DNA from: Numida meleagris | Lineage: Eukaryota > Chordata > Aves > Galliformes > Numididae | Length of the DNA: 64,000 nt | NCBI RefSeq assembly: GCF_002078875.1 | Contig: NC_034409.1 | Location: 61,653,874 to 61,717,873 of the forward strand | Direction: 5' to 3' | In this document: piece by piece, positions 37,801-51,440 of the stretch | Layout: every line of letters begins with the position of its first letter | How positions within the stretch are numbered: position 1 is the first letter of the stretch | Notes under the pieces: model-generated | Told to the model about the DNA's origin: nothing | Databases searched by the model: none | What the model saw: the letters and a program-made list of their open reading frames with translations, nothing else | Program-made: the position numbers and the translations under genes

Positions 37801-40319
37801 CCTCCCATCTGGGGATGAGGAAAACAATAAGAGAAATTGCTTTGTGCTTTGCACTGAGTTCTGCCTAATGAATCGCGCTCTGCTTAGCCCAGCTCTGAAC
37901 CAAAAGTTCCCCTTTCAAAACAAAAGGTTCCCAAAGGCTTACAGAAGAATCACCTTTGTTAGGGAAAGCTGCGGGATAAGGGTATTGTATGGTTTCTCCT
38001 GTTTATGCAACCTTGTGGTTAGGTTTTGGCTTGATTTCTTGTTTAATTTCTAATCTGCGATAATGTATTATTCCATCTTCCTCGGGCACTTTTATAAATT
38101 GCCAAAACAGCCCAGTGTGCTTCGTCATGCACCTAAATATGCACCTTAAAAAGTAAATAAAAATAAAGTTGCCAGCGGCCCCTTGGTTTTACACCCCTGA
38201 AAGGGGAGTCCCAGCGTGTTCATTCTTCTGTGATGCTCATGTAGTGCTGCCTCCCTTTCCTCTTGCAACACGCCTGAGAAGCACGTGTCCTCTACGTTTC
38301 CTTCTGGGGCTTGGAGGGAAACACAAAGAACATTTGACAACACCAATAAATTAAACCTCTAATTTCCAGAACCTAATTACAGTTCTTGGGTTTGCTGCCT
38401 GACCTGAAAATAAAACTCCTCTCGTGAAGTTCTTTTGTTTTTGTTGTTGGTGGTTTGGTTTTGTTTTGTTTCAGTAAAGCAAAGAAACAAAAGCCACGCT
38501 AGCAGTGCAGAGAACGGTTTGCTGGGTTCATTTCCCCCTGTTTCTGTCTGGGTTCTGCTCGGCCAGTTGTGCCCCAAGCTGTGCTCTGGGAGGGGCATCC
38601 TACACTAAATATATCCACAGTGTCTGTGAAATGCAGTATGGGGCACTGCGTCATTTGGTGGAGTTTACTTGGAAACTACGGTGGGAAGCCAGCTTTTATT
38701 TTCGGCCTAGGGTCAAATGCATTTGGACAGTTGTCTCACCCAGAATTTTAGTCTCGATCAGGAGTTTGTCCTTGAAAATTGAGACGTAAAACTTTCTCTC
38801 TAAATAAAAAACAAGCTAACTGCAGCAACAGAATAATGCTGGAGCAACCATCTTTTTCTTGTTCGGCGACCAGATTTAAGATCCAAGAGCTTCTTTGGAT
38901 AGGACACCTTAAAAAGTAAATAAAAAATATATCATGCTCGAGTATCATGGCTTACTGAGGAGTTGGTGCGATACTGAGTGCTCTAAATATACCAGGGGGA
39001 ACTCCAGCTCCGGCAATGCACTGACAACTGCAATCCTTGGGCTTTTGAATACGTTGGGACAGAAGTGTATGCCTCCAAGAAATGCCTGATAAGCAGACAC
39101 AATGTAGTGCCTAGAGAGGTTTTAGATTTGCAGCTTCTAGCCCTGCCTGACCCACAGTCCCTGAACCACCTGATGTGCACTTCGTACCAACAACAGTGAA
39201 ATACTCCACGTGTCTCTGGGAGGATTCAGATGTGAGGATGAGGACTCAGATCTCTGGCTTTGTGACTACTGGCAAGGTGGAGCACCACCTTCTCTTCATG
39301 GGCTTCACCTGGCACTAGGGATGCAGGCAGCTGGGAGGGCAGAGGATTGCCATTAACATCTGAGCCTGCCTGGTATAGTTTGTTCTGTCTGTAACAGCGA
39401 AGTGTTGGGAAAATAGAAATACTTCAGCTTTTGTCACGGACTCTGTGTCTGTCCTGCTCTTTTGGCTGCCCAGTGGTTCCTAAGAAGATGGTAGATGAAT
39501 GAACGTTCCTAGTTGATATTATGGTAGGCATCTGACAGCTTTGTATCTCTGTTTTTCCTGTGCTTTTTTCAAGTGAGCATTGCTGCTGCAGCTGGGTTGC
39601 CTTGCTGTCCTGGGGATGGTAGGGCTGGGGGCAGAGGGTTTCCCAGCCAAGAGGGGTAGAAAGCACAACCACGGCCTCGTGCTCCACCTGCTGCACTGCA
39701 GGGTTGAATGCTTATGGGTTTTGTTCAGCAGTAGCATGGAAAGCAATCCTGTGCACGCCGCATGCCATAAAGGTACCTTTACTTGGTGAGGAGGTGCCAG
39801 GTGGATGGTGCCTGTCTATCTCAGGTCATTAACTAAGCCATGATAATGTGTAATTAATCCTTCAAAAGTAAGCACCACTCTTGTATGCAACTTGCTCTCT
39901 TTCCTCCTCAAGCCCCTCTCCCTGCCTATGCTACCACTCAGGATACCTCCTCACAGGTGTGTTAGTACTTCCCCATACCCTATGGCCTGGGACTCTCCAG
40001 GCAAGAAACATCCCACAAAGAACAGCAAGTCTTGAGATTTTGTGTTCCCAAACTGCAGAGTCCTGGTCCACCAGAGGACTCAGTGGGAAGGAGAAACCTA
40101 GGCCTGCTGCTCCTCACCAGTCCTGCTGCCCACTGCGAGTGTGGACACAGAGCAGTGGGTAGATCCTGGCAGCTCTTTGCCTTCTACGTGGCTCTTACAT
40201 TTCGGTGCTTTTGAGAGAGCAGCTGACAAGTTGGGGTTGAGGTTTTTGGGAGCGGTCTGGCTTTAAAGTAGCTATTCATTCAGCTATGCCAGCAGGAGCG
40301 GCCATGAGCTTCTCCTCAC
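31871..40319. other. Long single-copy non-coding stretch
   Basis: No gene or recent transposon is recognised. Scattered low-complexity runs include a T-rich stretch near 33950-33964 and a TTTTG/GTT-type stretch at 38431-38472. A consensus + strand splice donor, CAG|GTATGG, is seen at 37357-37362, without a clear partner. Part could be intron of a transcript starting at CpG island 1, or downstream FBXL14 exon territory on the - strand. Confidence 0.35.
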
Positions 40320-40387
40320 TTTGCAGATATTGAGTGCAAGGGGATGAGCTCAGTTTGCAGATATTGAGTGCAAGGGGGTGAGGATGG
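40320..40387. repeat. 34-bp tandem duplication (2 copies)
   Basis: TTTGCAGATATTGAGTGCAA followed by GGGG(A/G)TGAG occurs twice in direct tandem with a 34-bp period (first copy 40320-40353, second 40354-40387). The copies are nearly identical, so the duplication is recent. Confidence 0.85.
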
Positions 40388-43300
40388 GGATGAAGAAGGA
40401 GAAAGCTGCCTTGGGGTCTGGGAAGAAAAGGGACAGAGGAGGAAATGAGCTAGGAGGGGTGAGGTTGTAACCCCGCTGGGATGAAGTGCATGGGAAGAAG
40501 GGTGTGGGTCTGTTCATCCATCTCCCAGTGTCTTCACTGCACTGGTGGGCTGTGATGGTGACCTCAGCACAAAGTCCCAAAGGACTGAACAGCAGCACAT
40601 GTGTGGGCAAGGAGGGAATGTGATAAGGCAGAAGGTCAATCCTGCTGCTGCGAGCTCTTCTCTCTTTGCACCTATCCCCTATTCTGTATTTTCTCATCCA
40701 TGCTTAGATGAAGGCTGTCGTCTCCTAAATAAAACCAGGGCTTTGTTCATACTCTATGTAGCAAAGCTACAAAGAAACCCCATGGCTTCAGAAGGCTGAG
40801 TAGCAGATTTATTTTATTTTATATTTCCCCTCATAAGTGCTGTACCAGTGCTCTAGGAGGGGAAAAAAAAAAAAAAGAAAAAAAAAAAAGTAAAATTGGG
40901 TGTTGTGTCACAGGAGAGATGGTCTTATTGGGGGGATATAAAACTTTGTGTGACCGGCGGAGGTCTCCTGGCACTCCTGCTAATCCTCTCAGGTCTAGCT
41001 GTGGAGCACGTGATGTAAAACACACAATAATTCCCTTCTGTAATTTCGGTAGAAGTGTTTTGTTTCCTGAACTGGTGGTCTGTGTTCCCGTGTCCTTCTA
41101 AGCCACTGCTGTGTCCCTCTCCGGCAGCCCTACCTTAACAGCTCGGCTGGTTTGCTGGGTGGTTCGGAGCCTTTTGATGGAAGGCGCTATTTAATTATCA
41201 GCGGTGTTATGTTCCCGGAGTTCGCTACATGAAAGCAAAACACCGGCAGTCTGTAATTAATCTAAGCTAATGTGCCACTGTTTACACTCCATCTCCCAGA
41301 CCAGACAGATGTAAGAAGACACCCAGCCTTCATCTGGGATCCTCCCAGGTTATTTCTGAGCTATCTTTGGAGAACTGCCGTGAACATATCTGCCCACCCC
41401 ACAAGTCCCTCAGAAATGAGTACCTTTGACTTTCTGAAGGAATGAGTGGGAGACTTTGTTCTCCAGCGGGGAACGGGGTTTCATGCCTTTTCGTCTGCAT
41501 TACCACAGCTGACGTTGGCTGGCATGGCGCTGGAGTGCAGAACCGCTCCAGCAGTTGTGAATTTTGCGGTGTCGCTTCCTCTGCCGCTCGAGGTGACTAC
41601 GGAATGCTGCTGTGCATGGGGACCCGCTGGCTCCCTTTGGGTGGAAGATGTGCGATTCTATGCCGGCCTGGCCTCCGCTCTTAAAAATAAAATGTCAGAT
41701 GTGTTCGTTTCCGGTCACTCTGCTACAAATACTTAGCAGAGAAAAGGTGATGAAAATGCTTAGCGCTGTGGAGAGACTGAAAAGATTATGCGTCTGTAGT
41801 TAGAGTGAAGAGTAATAAAAAGGAACGTGACAGAAGTATATAAACGTGGAAGCACAGAGAAGTAAACCAGGCATTCCTGTGTGTACTTTTACGTACTACA
41901 TGGTTTCCAATTGAAACAAAACATCTGACATAGGTGAAACTTACTTTTTCTTGCAGCACATAAATAATTGAGACCAAGAATTTAGTAGAATTCAGAAAGG
42001 ATTAGATATTTATATGGATAAAACTCTTACGATTTATGGATTTTATTCTAGCTGTTTCAGGAGGTATTGGGCCTCCTGCTCCTGGACAACCTTCCATCTG
42101 CAGCTGGTTAAGCTGGCCCCATGGATGCATAGTGCCTTCCTTTGGAACACCTGGGGATGGATGCTGGGTTAGAGCCTTGTGTTCCCAAGCACCTCTGCAT
42201 CAAGGGGTTTCTGTACACATGGCTGGAGTCAGAGGTGACCAAGAGCTTCAAATCACTTGTGGGTTGATGTGTGGCAAGCATGGCCATCGTCCTCTCTGAC
42301 CGTAGATCTGAGATGATGATTGTGCGCCGTGTGCACTGCAGCAGGTAGGTGGGCTCTGCAGGCCTGAGGCCCAGCAGGAAACTTGGCAGTATCGGAGCCT
42401 GTACAGTTCCCCTCCTCATGGGAGCAATGCAGCAGGATACGGGGGGCACTGCATACAGGGGGCTTCCTGGGGATGCTCAGGGCAGGCCTTGCCTCCCGCC
42501 CCTGGTTGCTGATTCAGCCAAGGTAGCATGCTAGCAAAGCTGGCCTGGAGGGAAGAAGGCTTGGTGATATCCAGCAGAGGGTGCTCATAAACAGACAGCC
42601 CGAGGAATCGGGTACTGCTGGTATCCTGCGCTCTGGTTCCTGAGCAGCCAAGCCCTGGTTTCAGGGGGCTGTGCCTGTGCTGCCAGATAGAGCAGGGCTG
42701 GAGGGTGAAGTGGTGGGTGCTGAAGACATTCACGCAGCAGCATGGTGGGGTGGGGGGCTCCTGTCTAGGGCTGGCTCTAATTAGGTCCTATGACATGAAG
42801 GAGTGTGAGGTGTCCTCCTCCTCAGGCGTGTTGGCCTGTTCAGTTTGAGCCGAAAGAAATCCAGTGTGCCAGCTCAAAGGCCGCTCCAACTTGCAGACCA
42901 GCACGTGGACAGTGTGAATTATGGGATATTTGCTTCAGAAGTGGGTCCTGGTATGGACTGCACTGCTGGCATGTTCTTGGCTGTCTCACTGTTGGTAGTG
43001 GTCAGGTTAGCTGTCGGATCCCTGCCACTGAAGTCAAGTCAGTCCTTTCTGAAATCCTGGTGACTGCAGATGCTCCATCTGCTCTCGTTCAGGGCAGATT
43101 GCAGTCCCTGAGTTTAGAACCAAGTTTATGACTGAGAGTATGAACTCATAACTCTCCAAGCGCATCTTGGTCAAAGCTTCGGAGTGTGATCAGATCTCTT
43201 TGTTCAAGCTACAAAGTATGGTGCAAAACTGTAACTTGGTCCCAGCTGTGCTCAAAAGGGTCACAAACCTTTCAGTGAACCTGGGCTGAGTCTGTGCCAA

Positions 43301-46091
43301 ATCCCAGAACCAGGTGTATTTTTCATGTGTTTTTAGGACTGTGTGTTGTAAATGTTACGCGGTTCTGAAGTTTAGTCCACAGTGCAAGCACAGCATGTGA
43401 TCGTGGCACTGGGATTAGGGAAGAAGAGGAGGAATTTTTCTTCAGATAATTATAGGCAGCTCAGTTGCCTATGGACAAAAATCCTGCTAATGCTCAGCAC
43501 CTTTAGAGTACTTACTTGCCTCATGGTGTAGGCATCCCTGAACTCCTGTACATCAAAGGGCGTAATACCTGTCTGGTCTGTAATTCAGCGCATCTTGCAT
43601 TACACAAAGATCATAGGTCACAATTATATCAAATGCAGAAAACTTCACTGCTGTCTTTAGAAATCTCTCTTACATTTCCCTGACACTTTTTCTACTGGAA
43701 AAAAAAAATCCCGGACTGTTTAATAAATGTGTTAAATTAACGGTACCATCTTGCATAACTCATTCTGGTCTCTTACATAGGGTTTTCCATCAGTAGCTCA
43801 AAACGCTTCACAGAAGAGATTCTTCTCACAGTCCCAGTGGGGAAACCAAGGTAGAGGAAGGAGGTAGAAGGGATGTGTTGAAGGTTATGTGGCCAACCAG
43901 AGGTGGGGGCTGCAATAAAATTTGAGGCTCTTAGTTTTGTGCACTGCTGGAGTCGCTTCTCCAACCTCTGAAGTGCGTTTTGGTCTGAGCGAAACACAGC
44001 AGCTATTGACACAATTCAGGGCATAAAGCAGAGGGAGGCAGAAGTGTAATTACGCGCATAGGAGCGGTCACGTAGCCAAATGCCAATGTTTGTGCAAAGC
44101 AACATGTTGTCTTTAATAACCACAAGCGTGGTCAGGCACCCATTTATTTCCTCTGAAAGAAAACCCGCCGTGCGGGTCAGCACCCTCCAGCACTGCAGTG
44201 AAACACTGGGTCGGTGTTGACTCAGAGGAAAGAGTGACACTGTCTGAGTCACCGCATCGCTTCCTCTGGGACCCTGGGTTTTCCTGGGGGTATCGGCAAG
44301 GCCCAGCCCTGCCGTCAGGGTGAGATCAGATGAGCTCGTGACCTGAGGTGGTCTGGCTGCAGTTAAGTGTAAGGAGGTACTGAAAAGAAACACAGCTCAT
44401 TGTAAGGGCTAGAAGAGTGTTGTTTTTGTCTTTAATGATTTCATCTTGAATTACAGAACTTAACAAAAAAAACCAAAAAAGCCTTCTTTAACTAACTTGG
44501 TAATAATAGTACGGTTTTAAACGTACTTGTTTAGCCAATGCTGACTATATGCTTACACAGCTACCTCTGGCCTGGGAAAGATTGAAACCACAATGGCTAA
44601 GTATAGAGGCCTCTAAAATATCTTGCATGTATGCAGTGCCTGAATACACAAACAGAACTGGTCTCTTCTGTCTACAGGAGCAATATTTTCCATAGGATTT
44701 GTATTGACAGAGGTTTTCCCCAGAGTTATGCTTATTTATTAGAACAAGAATCCTCCAGAACTACATCCATGCGCTGAACCCCATTTCATGACCACCTTCA
44801 GCCTGGTACAAGAAATGTAATCTCTTCCTGAAGAAAAGTAAGCACTTCTTTCATTCTGTGGTAGAGCAGGCTCCTGACTAGGCATTGCTTTTTTTTTTTT
44901 GTTTTCTCTTTAAGTTGTTTTTTCTTGTTTAGTTTTTGAAAAGAGTGAGGAGCTATTGCCTGGATTTCAGCCTTGACTCCTGAGAACAGCTGGTGCACGG
45001 ATGAGAAATTCTCCTGTCTTGAATCGTGCAAGGATCCATGTGCTGAGCAAGTGGGGTACGCTGGCTGCTGGATGTATGGAGTTAGTGCTTTGCAGCCTGT
45101 TTTCTGGAGTGCACATCTGTGTCTCTTTTGGAACCTCACTCCTTGCTTCTCTGTGTGCCTCCCTTTAAGTCTTTGACTTAAACTGCCACAGTTGCTTTTG
45201 GGCAGTTGTGGGCAAAGCAGCTTTCTGTTCCTCCTCCGAGTGCTGTACCTCAAATATGTTCCTGCTGATTCCCAGCTGTGGGCTACTTTTATACTGACAC
45301 AACATATTCTTGCATAAATGACAGATTTCTCTGAACTGGGGTTAGAAGCGCTGGGGTTACACGTAGCTGTAGGCAGTGCACGACACTGTTCTGGTGGGAG
45401 TGACGTCCCGTCCGAGGCAGGAGGTGCTAGGAGTGGCACACTGAATGCATGCCCAAATTACATGCTCCGGGGAGTAACACCTGGTTTATGAGACACGTGC
45501 AGATGTTGCGTAGGTGGCCCTCAGATGCTTGTAGATTTTCCTATCCTTTTTACTGTGATTATCTCTTCTGGCTCTGGATCATTTGCTGGCATACCAGCAA
45601 CCCTGGAAACCCCCCCTAGCTTTCATAATAGTAAGAACTTGTCCTTCCTTTTTGGATAAAGCAGCTTCTTTAAATGATTGCAGCAATATGCAGCTGAATA
45701 TATAGACACGTCTTTCAACACAGAAACCCTATCTGACACAATTTGTCTGCAGTTACGGACTCAAGCTGTGTTCTGAAATACTTTTAAGTACTTATTTCCA
45801 CAAGGACTATTCTTCAGGGAAACAGTATGGAAGCAGGCAGAAAGGAACACGCTCTGGGACCTCCTCCAGGGTTGCTGAGAGGCTCTGACAACTTCATGAT
45901 GCTGAGCCTTGGGCACAGGGATATCAGAAATTATATTTGAGATGTCTCTGATGACTTCCTTGCAGAGGTCTCAAGTATTTTTTTTGAACTTCCATAACAT
46001 AGCTTTTCATTCTCATAGATAGGTGATACTGCTCTCAATCTACGCATGAAGCAGCTGAGGTGCAGCTAAGTCTCAGGACTTGCCTGCTGGG
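40388..46091. other. Single-copy non-coding stretch
   Basis: No gene is recognised. There is an A-rich tract at 40863-40889 and a dense group of homeodomain, forkhead and TCF-like words at 41170-41290. A 213-codon ORF on the - strand (44798-45439) has no domain and low-complexity lysine runs, so it is not called. Confidence 0.35.
41168..41290. promoter_or_regulatory. Candidate enhancer-like motif cluster
   Basis: Within 120 bp are TTAATTATC (41191-41199), GTAATTAATC (41253-41262), both homeodomain-like, TGTTTAC (41279-41285), a forkhead consensus, and CTTTTGATGG near 41171-41180, close to a TCF/LEF site. The clustering resembles a conserved developmental enhancer. Conservation was not tested. 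Confidence 0.25.
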
Positions 46092-46150
46092 CTGATGGTT
46101 GGACTGGATGAGCTTAGTGGTCTTTTCCAGCTGTAATGATTCTGTGCTGT
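46092..46150 (+). mobile_element. CR1 LINE 3' end fragment
   Basis: TGGTTGGACTGGATGAGCTT, AGTGGTCTTTTCCAGC and TAATGATTCTGTG form the forward-oriented CR1 3' end. Only about 60 bp remain. It faces the next CR1 tail to tail. Confidence 0.8.
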
Positions 46151-46210
46151 CATGCAGTGAGCTTGGAGGAAAATCTACTCTTACTTTCCTCAGAGGTGCA
46201 AGACACCAGA

Positions 46211-46485
46211 CTGATAGAATCAAAGAACCAATTACCAGGGATGGAAAAGTCCTCCAAGATCATCTAGTCCAGCTGTCCACCTACCACCAAAGTTTCCCCA
46301 CTAAACCACGTCCCTTAGTACATCCACATAGTTCTTGAACACCTCCAGGGGCAGTGACTCCACCACCTCCCTGGGCAGCATGTTCCAGCACCTGACCAAC
46401 CTTTCAGATAATAAGGTTTTCCTGATAGCCAACCTGAACCTCCCCTGGCACAACTTGAGGCCATTCTCTCTAGTCCTAGCTCCCA
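46211..46485 (-). mobile_element. CR1 LINE fragment with reverse transcriptase tail
   Basis: CTGATAGAATCAAAGAACC, CATCTAGTCCAGCTGTCC and CCACCACCTCCCTGGGCAGC are reverse-oriented CR1 3' sequence. On the - strand it reads [18 protein letters not shown], then [12 protein letters not shown] and YVDVLRDVV, the diverged end of CR1 ORF2. It is 5'-truncated and inactive. Confidence 0.9.
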
Positions 46486-49400
46486 TGTCACCTAAGACTC
46501 TCTGAACACTTAGACTTCCAAAAGCTCAAGCCATAGGCCTCTTCACTTACCTCAGTCCACTGTTGCTGATGCCCATGAGGGCAATGCACTGTGTAAGATG
46601 CAGAGCTGTAAGTTCCTGCGTGAGCAGCATCCTCTCTGTGCTGTATGATAGCTCAGTACTTCTGCTCTGCTGCACTAGCAGTGAGACTGGAGATGCAGCT
46701 GTGCCTTGAAAACAGTGTTTTACTGAACTGAGCACATCCATCTTGTCACCGTTAGTGGCCCCTGGGCAGGGGACAGAAATACATCCTCTGGGGATCCCTG
46801 TGGAGACCACTGCTGCTGGCTGAGTGGGGCAGCAGTATGAGATCACTGAAGGGAAAGATAAAGGAGTGAGGCCTGCAGGAACCTGGAAGAGAAAGTAGTG
46901 GGAATGCTGGGACAGAGGGGCAATACTGAATTACCCACCTGTAGTAGGACTCTTTTAACAATTTACAATGGAAAGCTGTTTTTAAAACATCTTTCTAGTA
47001 TATAATAATTTGTAATACGTGAAATCTTGTAACATCCATGTGCAGAAGTCGCTTTACATTGTTGGGATTCTGGATTCAAGTCTTGCAGTTTGCAAACGAT
47101 GGGGAGGATTGTAATGGTTCCCAGGCATATTTATCATAGATCTAAAAATCCACCTGTACGGTGTGGCATTATAACTGGGCTCTTCAGAAGGCAAATCCAG
47201 CACAGAGATGTTGCACTTGAGGTGCATCAGCAGCACTGAGCAAGAGGCCTGAAGGGAAAGGAGTTGCGTGCCAGGCCTGAAGAGGTTGCCCTAAACAGAA
47301 GAGTGAGGAAGTCTTTTCTGTTGCCAGTTGTGGAAAGTACTGGGGGGGAAGAAGGGGGGAAGACTAGAAGGGGAGATGAAAAAAGCTTAATCTGCAGGAA
47401 AAATAGAAGATTTTAGATGGATATGGAGAAAAATTATTAGAAGGAAATTGCAAGTGGTTAGATAGGGGACAGCAGGCTACGCCCTTGACAGGAGAGTTTT
47501 GGGAATGGATGAGATAAACCTTGTGAGGAACGATCCAAGTATACTTGATCCTGCCTCTGTGCAGGATGTTGGACAGGGATCTGTGAAAGTCCACCGTGTT
47601 TCAGTGATACTGTAAGGAGGGCTCTTGAAGGTTTTCCGTGGATAGCAAGCTATGTATAAATAGACTGGGAACTCCAGGAGGGAGGCTTGCCTGCAGCGCC
47701 TAGAGATAGCGGGCTGGGTGAAAGATTCACTTATTAGGCAGGATGGCTCTCCTGTGGATTTATGCCTCACGTTCAATTGACTGGAGTGAGAAAGTGGAAG
47801 CAGAGCTGACTCTTCCCCTGACCTTACGTTTCTGGCTACACTAATGAATCATACAGGTCACATATGATGCTACTGGCGATTCTGAGTCCCTTATCTTTGG
47901 ATGCTGAAGCTCTCCAGTCTTGGAGTGCGGACTCATCTGTCTTCTGAAAGGTAGACACATACAGCATATCTTAAAGCACATCAGCCTTAATGAGCAGTTT
48001 TGAAAATGCTGGGCCATTAGCCTTTATATCTTACCATCTTAAAACTCTTTGCAAAAACACTGTGTGTGGAGATGGAGAGAGTGAGGTAGAGAGAGGTAAG
48101 AGACCTGATCCAAAAAAAACCCCAAAAAGCAACAAAGCAAAACAAATGACATTTAGGCAGCGTTCAAAATTGCAAAATCAAAATCCCCAGCTTAGGAACC
48201 ACCTAGCTCCTGGGGGCATCTAAATTCCACAAATGCCTCATTTGCCTTTTCCTTCGTGTTTGTTTGTCTGTTTTCTATTTTAACGCCCCTCGGGTGCTGA
48301 GTGCTGTACTTGCGTGCCTGCCCAAAATTGCTCGAGTCTGATCGTGATCCAGAAGGTGAACACCCTGGCCCCTCAGCCTCCCCAGGTGTTTTCAGAGCAC
48401 ACCTAGCACATGTGGATGCGATAAGATCCAAAAGGCAGTGGCAGCTGCCGCTTTCTTTTGAAACATCTTATGTACCAACCATATGGTCAGAAGGCTCAGG
48501 GGTCAGAGCCTACTTCTGTGCTTCACTCAACAGCTGGTGTATGGAACGTGCAGAAAGCTTTCCAGAAGTAAAGACAGGCTCTGAGAGTAAATGCTTATGA
48601 TCTACAGTCATTCTTTTCCCTGTGTGCTCTTCTTGCCACGAATCTCAGATGGTCAGTGCGGCTAAATAGGAAAGGGGAAGAGTGGCCCTTTCTCCAGGCC
48701 CTTACCTGAGGGCTGATGGTTAGTGCCTTCTCTGGGAGGTGTAGGTTTGGGGTGCCACAAAGGGAGGAAGGAATTAAAGCATGCCTTCCTTTGGCTGCTG
48801 TTTAGAAGCAAGGCACGCCGCTGCTTCCTCCAGGTATGGTATGGCTTGTTTGTACACAGGTGCGAGCACAGCAATTTGACAGTAGAGGAGTAGCGCCTAA
48901 TTGCACAGGTTTGGATGGCATGTGAGTGCAGGCACTTCCCAGTAGTTCTGATCAAGGTATGTGGCTCCTCAGGCAGGAGAGCCAGCAGCGCTGACGACAT
49001 GTGGCTCCCTGCCCGGCAAGGAGTTGTTCTGGAGCCTCTGAAGTGTCTGACTCTTGTGTGTCAGCTGCAAAAGCACCAAGGACTCTAACCCGGGTCCCAC
49101 CCTTGGAGCAAGGCTCTGGAAAGCTGGGTGTTGCAGTGCACACAGCTTCACTGCCAAGCCTTTTTGGAACTTGCTGTAAGTGACTTGAGCAAGACCTCCT
49201 GCATAATGGGTTTGCAGAGCCAAAGCCCAGCCTCATGGCCTGTCCAGAGGACCATAGCCCTGCCTGCTCTTTTTTTTTTTTTTTTTTTCCCAATTCAGTA
49301 AGGCTTACGGGACTGGAATCAGTTGCTTTTTCTTGAGTAATTATTAAGAAAAACTTCTAGAATGCGATGTTGCTCCTGTTAGGTGCGCAGTGCAGCAATA

Positions 49401-51170
49401 GGGCTCAAAGCCCAGGGTCTGGCTGTAGGGCAGGCGGAGGAGGCTCGCTGCTGAGATGCGTGCTGGTGGTTTCTCTGGATCCAGCTGCAGTGGTTTAGGT
49501 TTCTGGCTGAGCCTGTCTGAAAGCGGCGCAAACCAAAACACAAAGAGAGGGAGGGTCGTAAGTACCCCCATTCTCTCCTGATAATCCCTTAAAAAATAAT
49601 TGCAGGCCTAAACCTCTGGCCTCCAGCAAATTTTCCACTCGATTAGAGGCTTTTGTGAAGCTGGGGAAAGGGACACGCAGACTTGCACATTGTGCTGCTG
49701 CCTGAAACTTCCAGCTGGGATTTTTTCCATCAAAAGGGGATTTTAGTAAAACCATTATAAGGGGCTTAGTCACAGAAAAGCAGTTGAGCTGAGACAGGGG
49801 TAGATTAGCTCTAACATGCTTGTTTTTGGCACCAGGGACAGGGTGGAAGTTACACCCAGCCGCTCACATGCAGCCTCCCCATGTATGCCCGCGCTCCTGG
49901 CAGGTGTGCAGGAAGGTGTCATCCCAGCACGCCGCATCCAAAGCAGCCCGACATGTGGGGAAGAAGCCGGCAGCCTAAACGCAGTTCTCCAGCAGTGTGG
50001 TCTGGATCTCTAAACCAAAAGCCGCTGCCATCCCACTGGTCTTTGGTGTGATCTGTGTGAGTTTTGCTAATGGACAGGTGCCCCTGGGGCTGGAAAATCG
50101 TGATGGGCAATGCCATTTGCGGCCTTAAGGACCATGTCCTGGCCGCCCCTTTGATCCACACGGGTGGTCTCTCTGAGTCACTGCAGAGAGGGTCCTGGTG
50201 AAGACGTAGATAGAGCAGCTGGCGCAATCTGAGCTGTACCTGTTGTGACTAGACGTCTGCCTCCAGGACTGTCAAGGCACCCCTATGTGTCAGCTCTGCC
50301 TTTGTTTTCGAGTCTTGCCCTGCGTGAAACAAAAGCTGCAGTAGCTGAAGAATCTGGAGAGAGGGGGATGTTTTGCTGGAGTAGTCACTGTTGCTTGGAT
50401 CTTTCCTACAACCTGTGCTCATACATCAGCACTTCTGGGGGTTCTGGGTGGTAGACCCTGCTGTGAGGATAATAGGAAGATGGCCCCGCACTTGGTGTTC
50501 TCTGCCCTGATCCTCCCTTTCAAGGCAGCGTGAGGCTGGAAAGCTCATTTAGGCTTTGCTGCTGCAAGTGCCAGCAGCCAGAAGAACTGGAGGCAGGAGA
50601 GGTGGACATAATCTGAGTTGCTTCCACCTCTTTCCCGTCAGTGATCATACTTCCCTTTCTGATGCCTGTGCATGTAATGAGCCATGCAGAAGCTAATTAC
50701 TAATTCTAGTAAATTATTGGGTACAGCTGTTTCTGAAAAAGACACTATAACTGTGTTTGTAGAAGCAGTGTTAGAAGTCAGAGGGAGGAAAAACATATTC
50801 AAGTTTAGGAGCTAAAAGGAACATGTGTATACAGCCCTTGGTACTTTAATCACCATAGAGGTATCCCACTGAGCAGCTGCCAGCAACGTAGCCAAGCCCT
50901 TCACAACAGAACAGAGATAAAATAATCCAAGCATTAATTTGTTTTATCCTACTCTGTTCGTATTTTCAAATGTGCACTTTTAAAATCACTTTTTTTTCTT
51001 AGTGTGAAGCTGCAAAGGTCGAGATGCAGACTGCCTTGGGTGTTGCTCTGGGCAGCAGCACTAAGCCTGGAGCTAGTGAGGAGGTTCACTGCTGCTCTTC
51101 CTATGGAAGAGCCACATCCTGGCTGTGGTGCAGCAGGGCTGAGGCGGTGCTGGTTCTAAACCAGCAGAGA
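46486..51170. other. Intergenic, no gene recognised
   Basis: No gene is recognised. It contains a T19 tract at 49270-49288. A consensus - strand splice donor, CAG|GTAAGG, is readable around 48700-48708 (plus-strand CTTACCTG), but no linked exon was found. Confidence 0.35.
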
Positions 51171-51440
51171 TCAAAGAATCATGGAATTGTAGAATGGCTT
51201 GGGTTGGAACGGACCTTAAAGCCCACCCGGTTCCAATCCCCTGCCATGGGCAGGGCTGCCCCCCAGCAGCTCAGGCTGCCCAGGGCCCCATCCAACCTGG
51301 CCTTGAACACCATCAGGGATTCTCTGGGCAGCCTGTGCCAGGGCCTCACCGCCCTCTGAGTAACAAATTTCTTCCCAACATCTAACCTAAATTTCCCCTC
51401 TTTCAGTTTAAAGCCCCTTGTCCTATCCCTGTGTAAAATG
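51171..51440 (-). mobile_element. CR1 LINE fragment
   Basis: AAAGAATCATGGAATTGTAG, GGTTGGAACGGACCTTAAAG, CCCATCCAACCTGGCCTTGA and GCCTGTGCCAGGGCCTCACC match the reverse-oriented 3' region of a CR1 subfamily different from the 21-24 kb copies. It is 5'-truncated. Confidence 0.9.

Noticed and set aside
44798..45439. 213-codon - strand ORF
   Set aside because: It contains a simple KKQLKEKTKKKKQ stretch from a plus-strand T-rich run, has no domain, and has no supporting splice or promoter signals.
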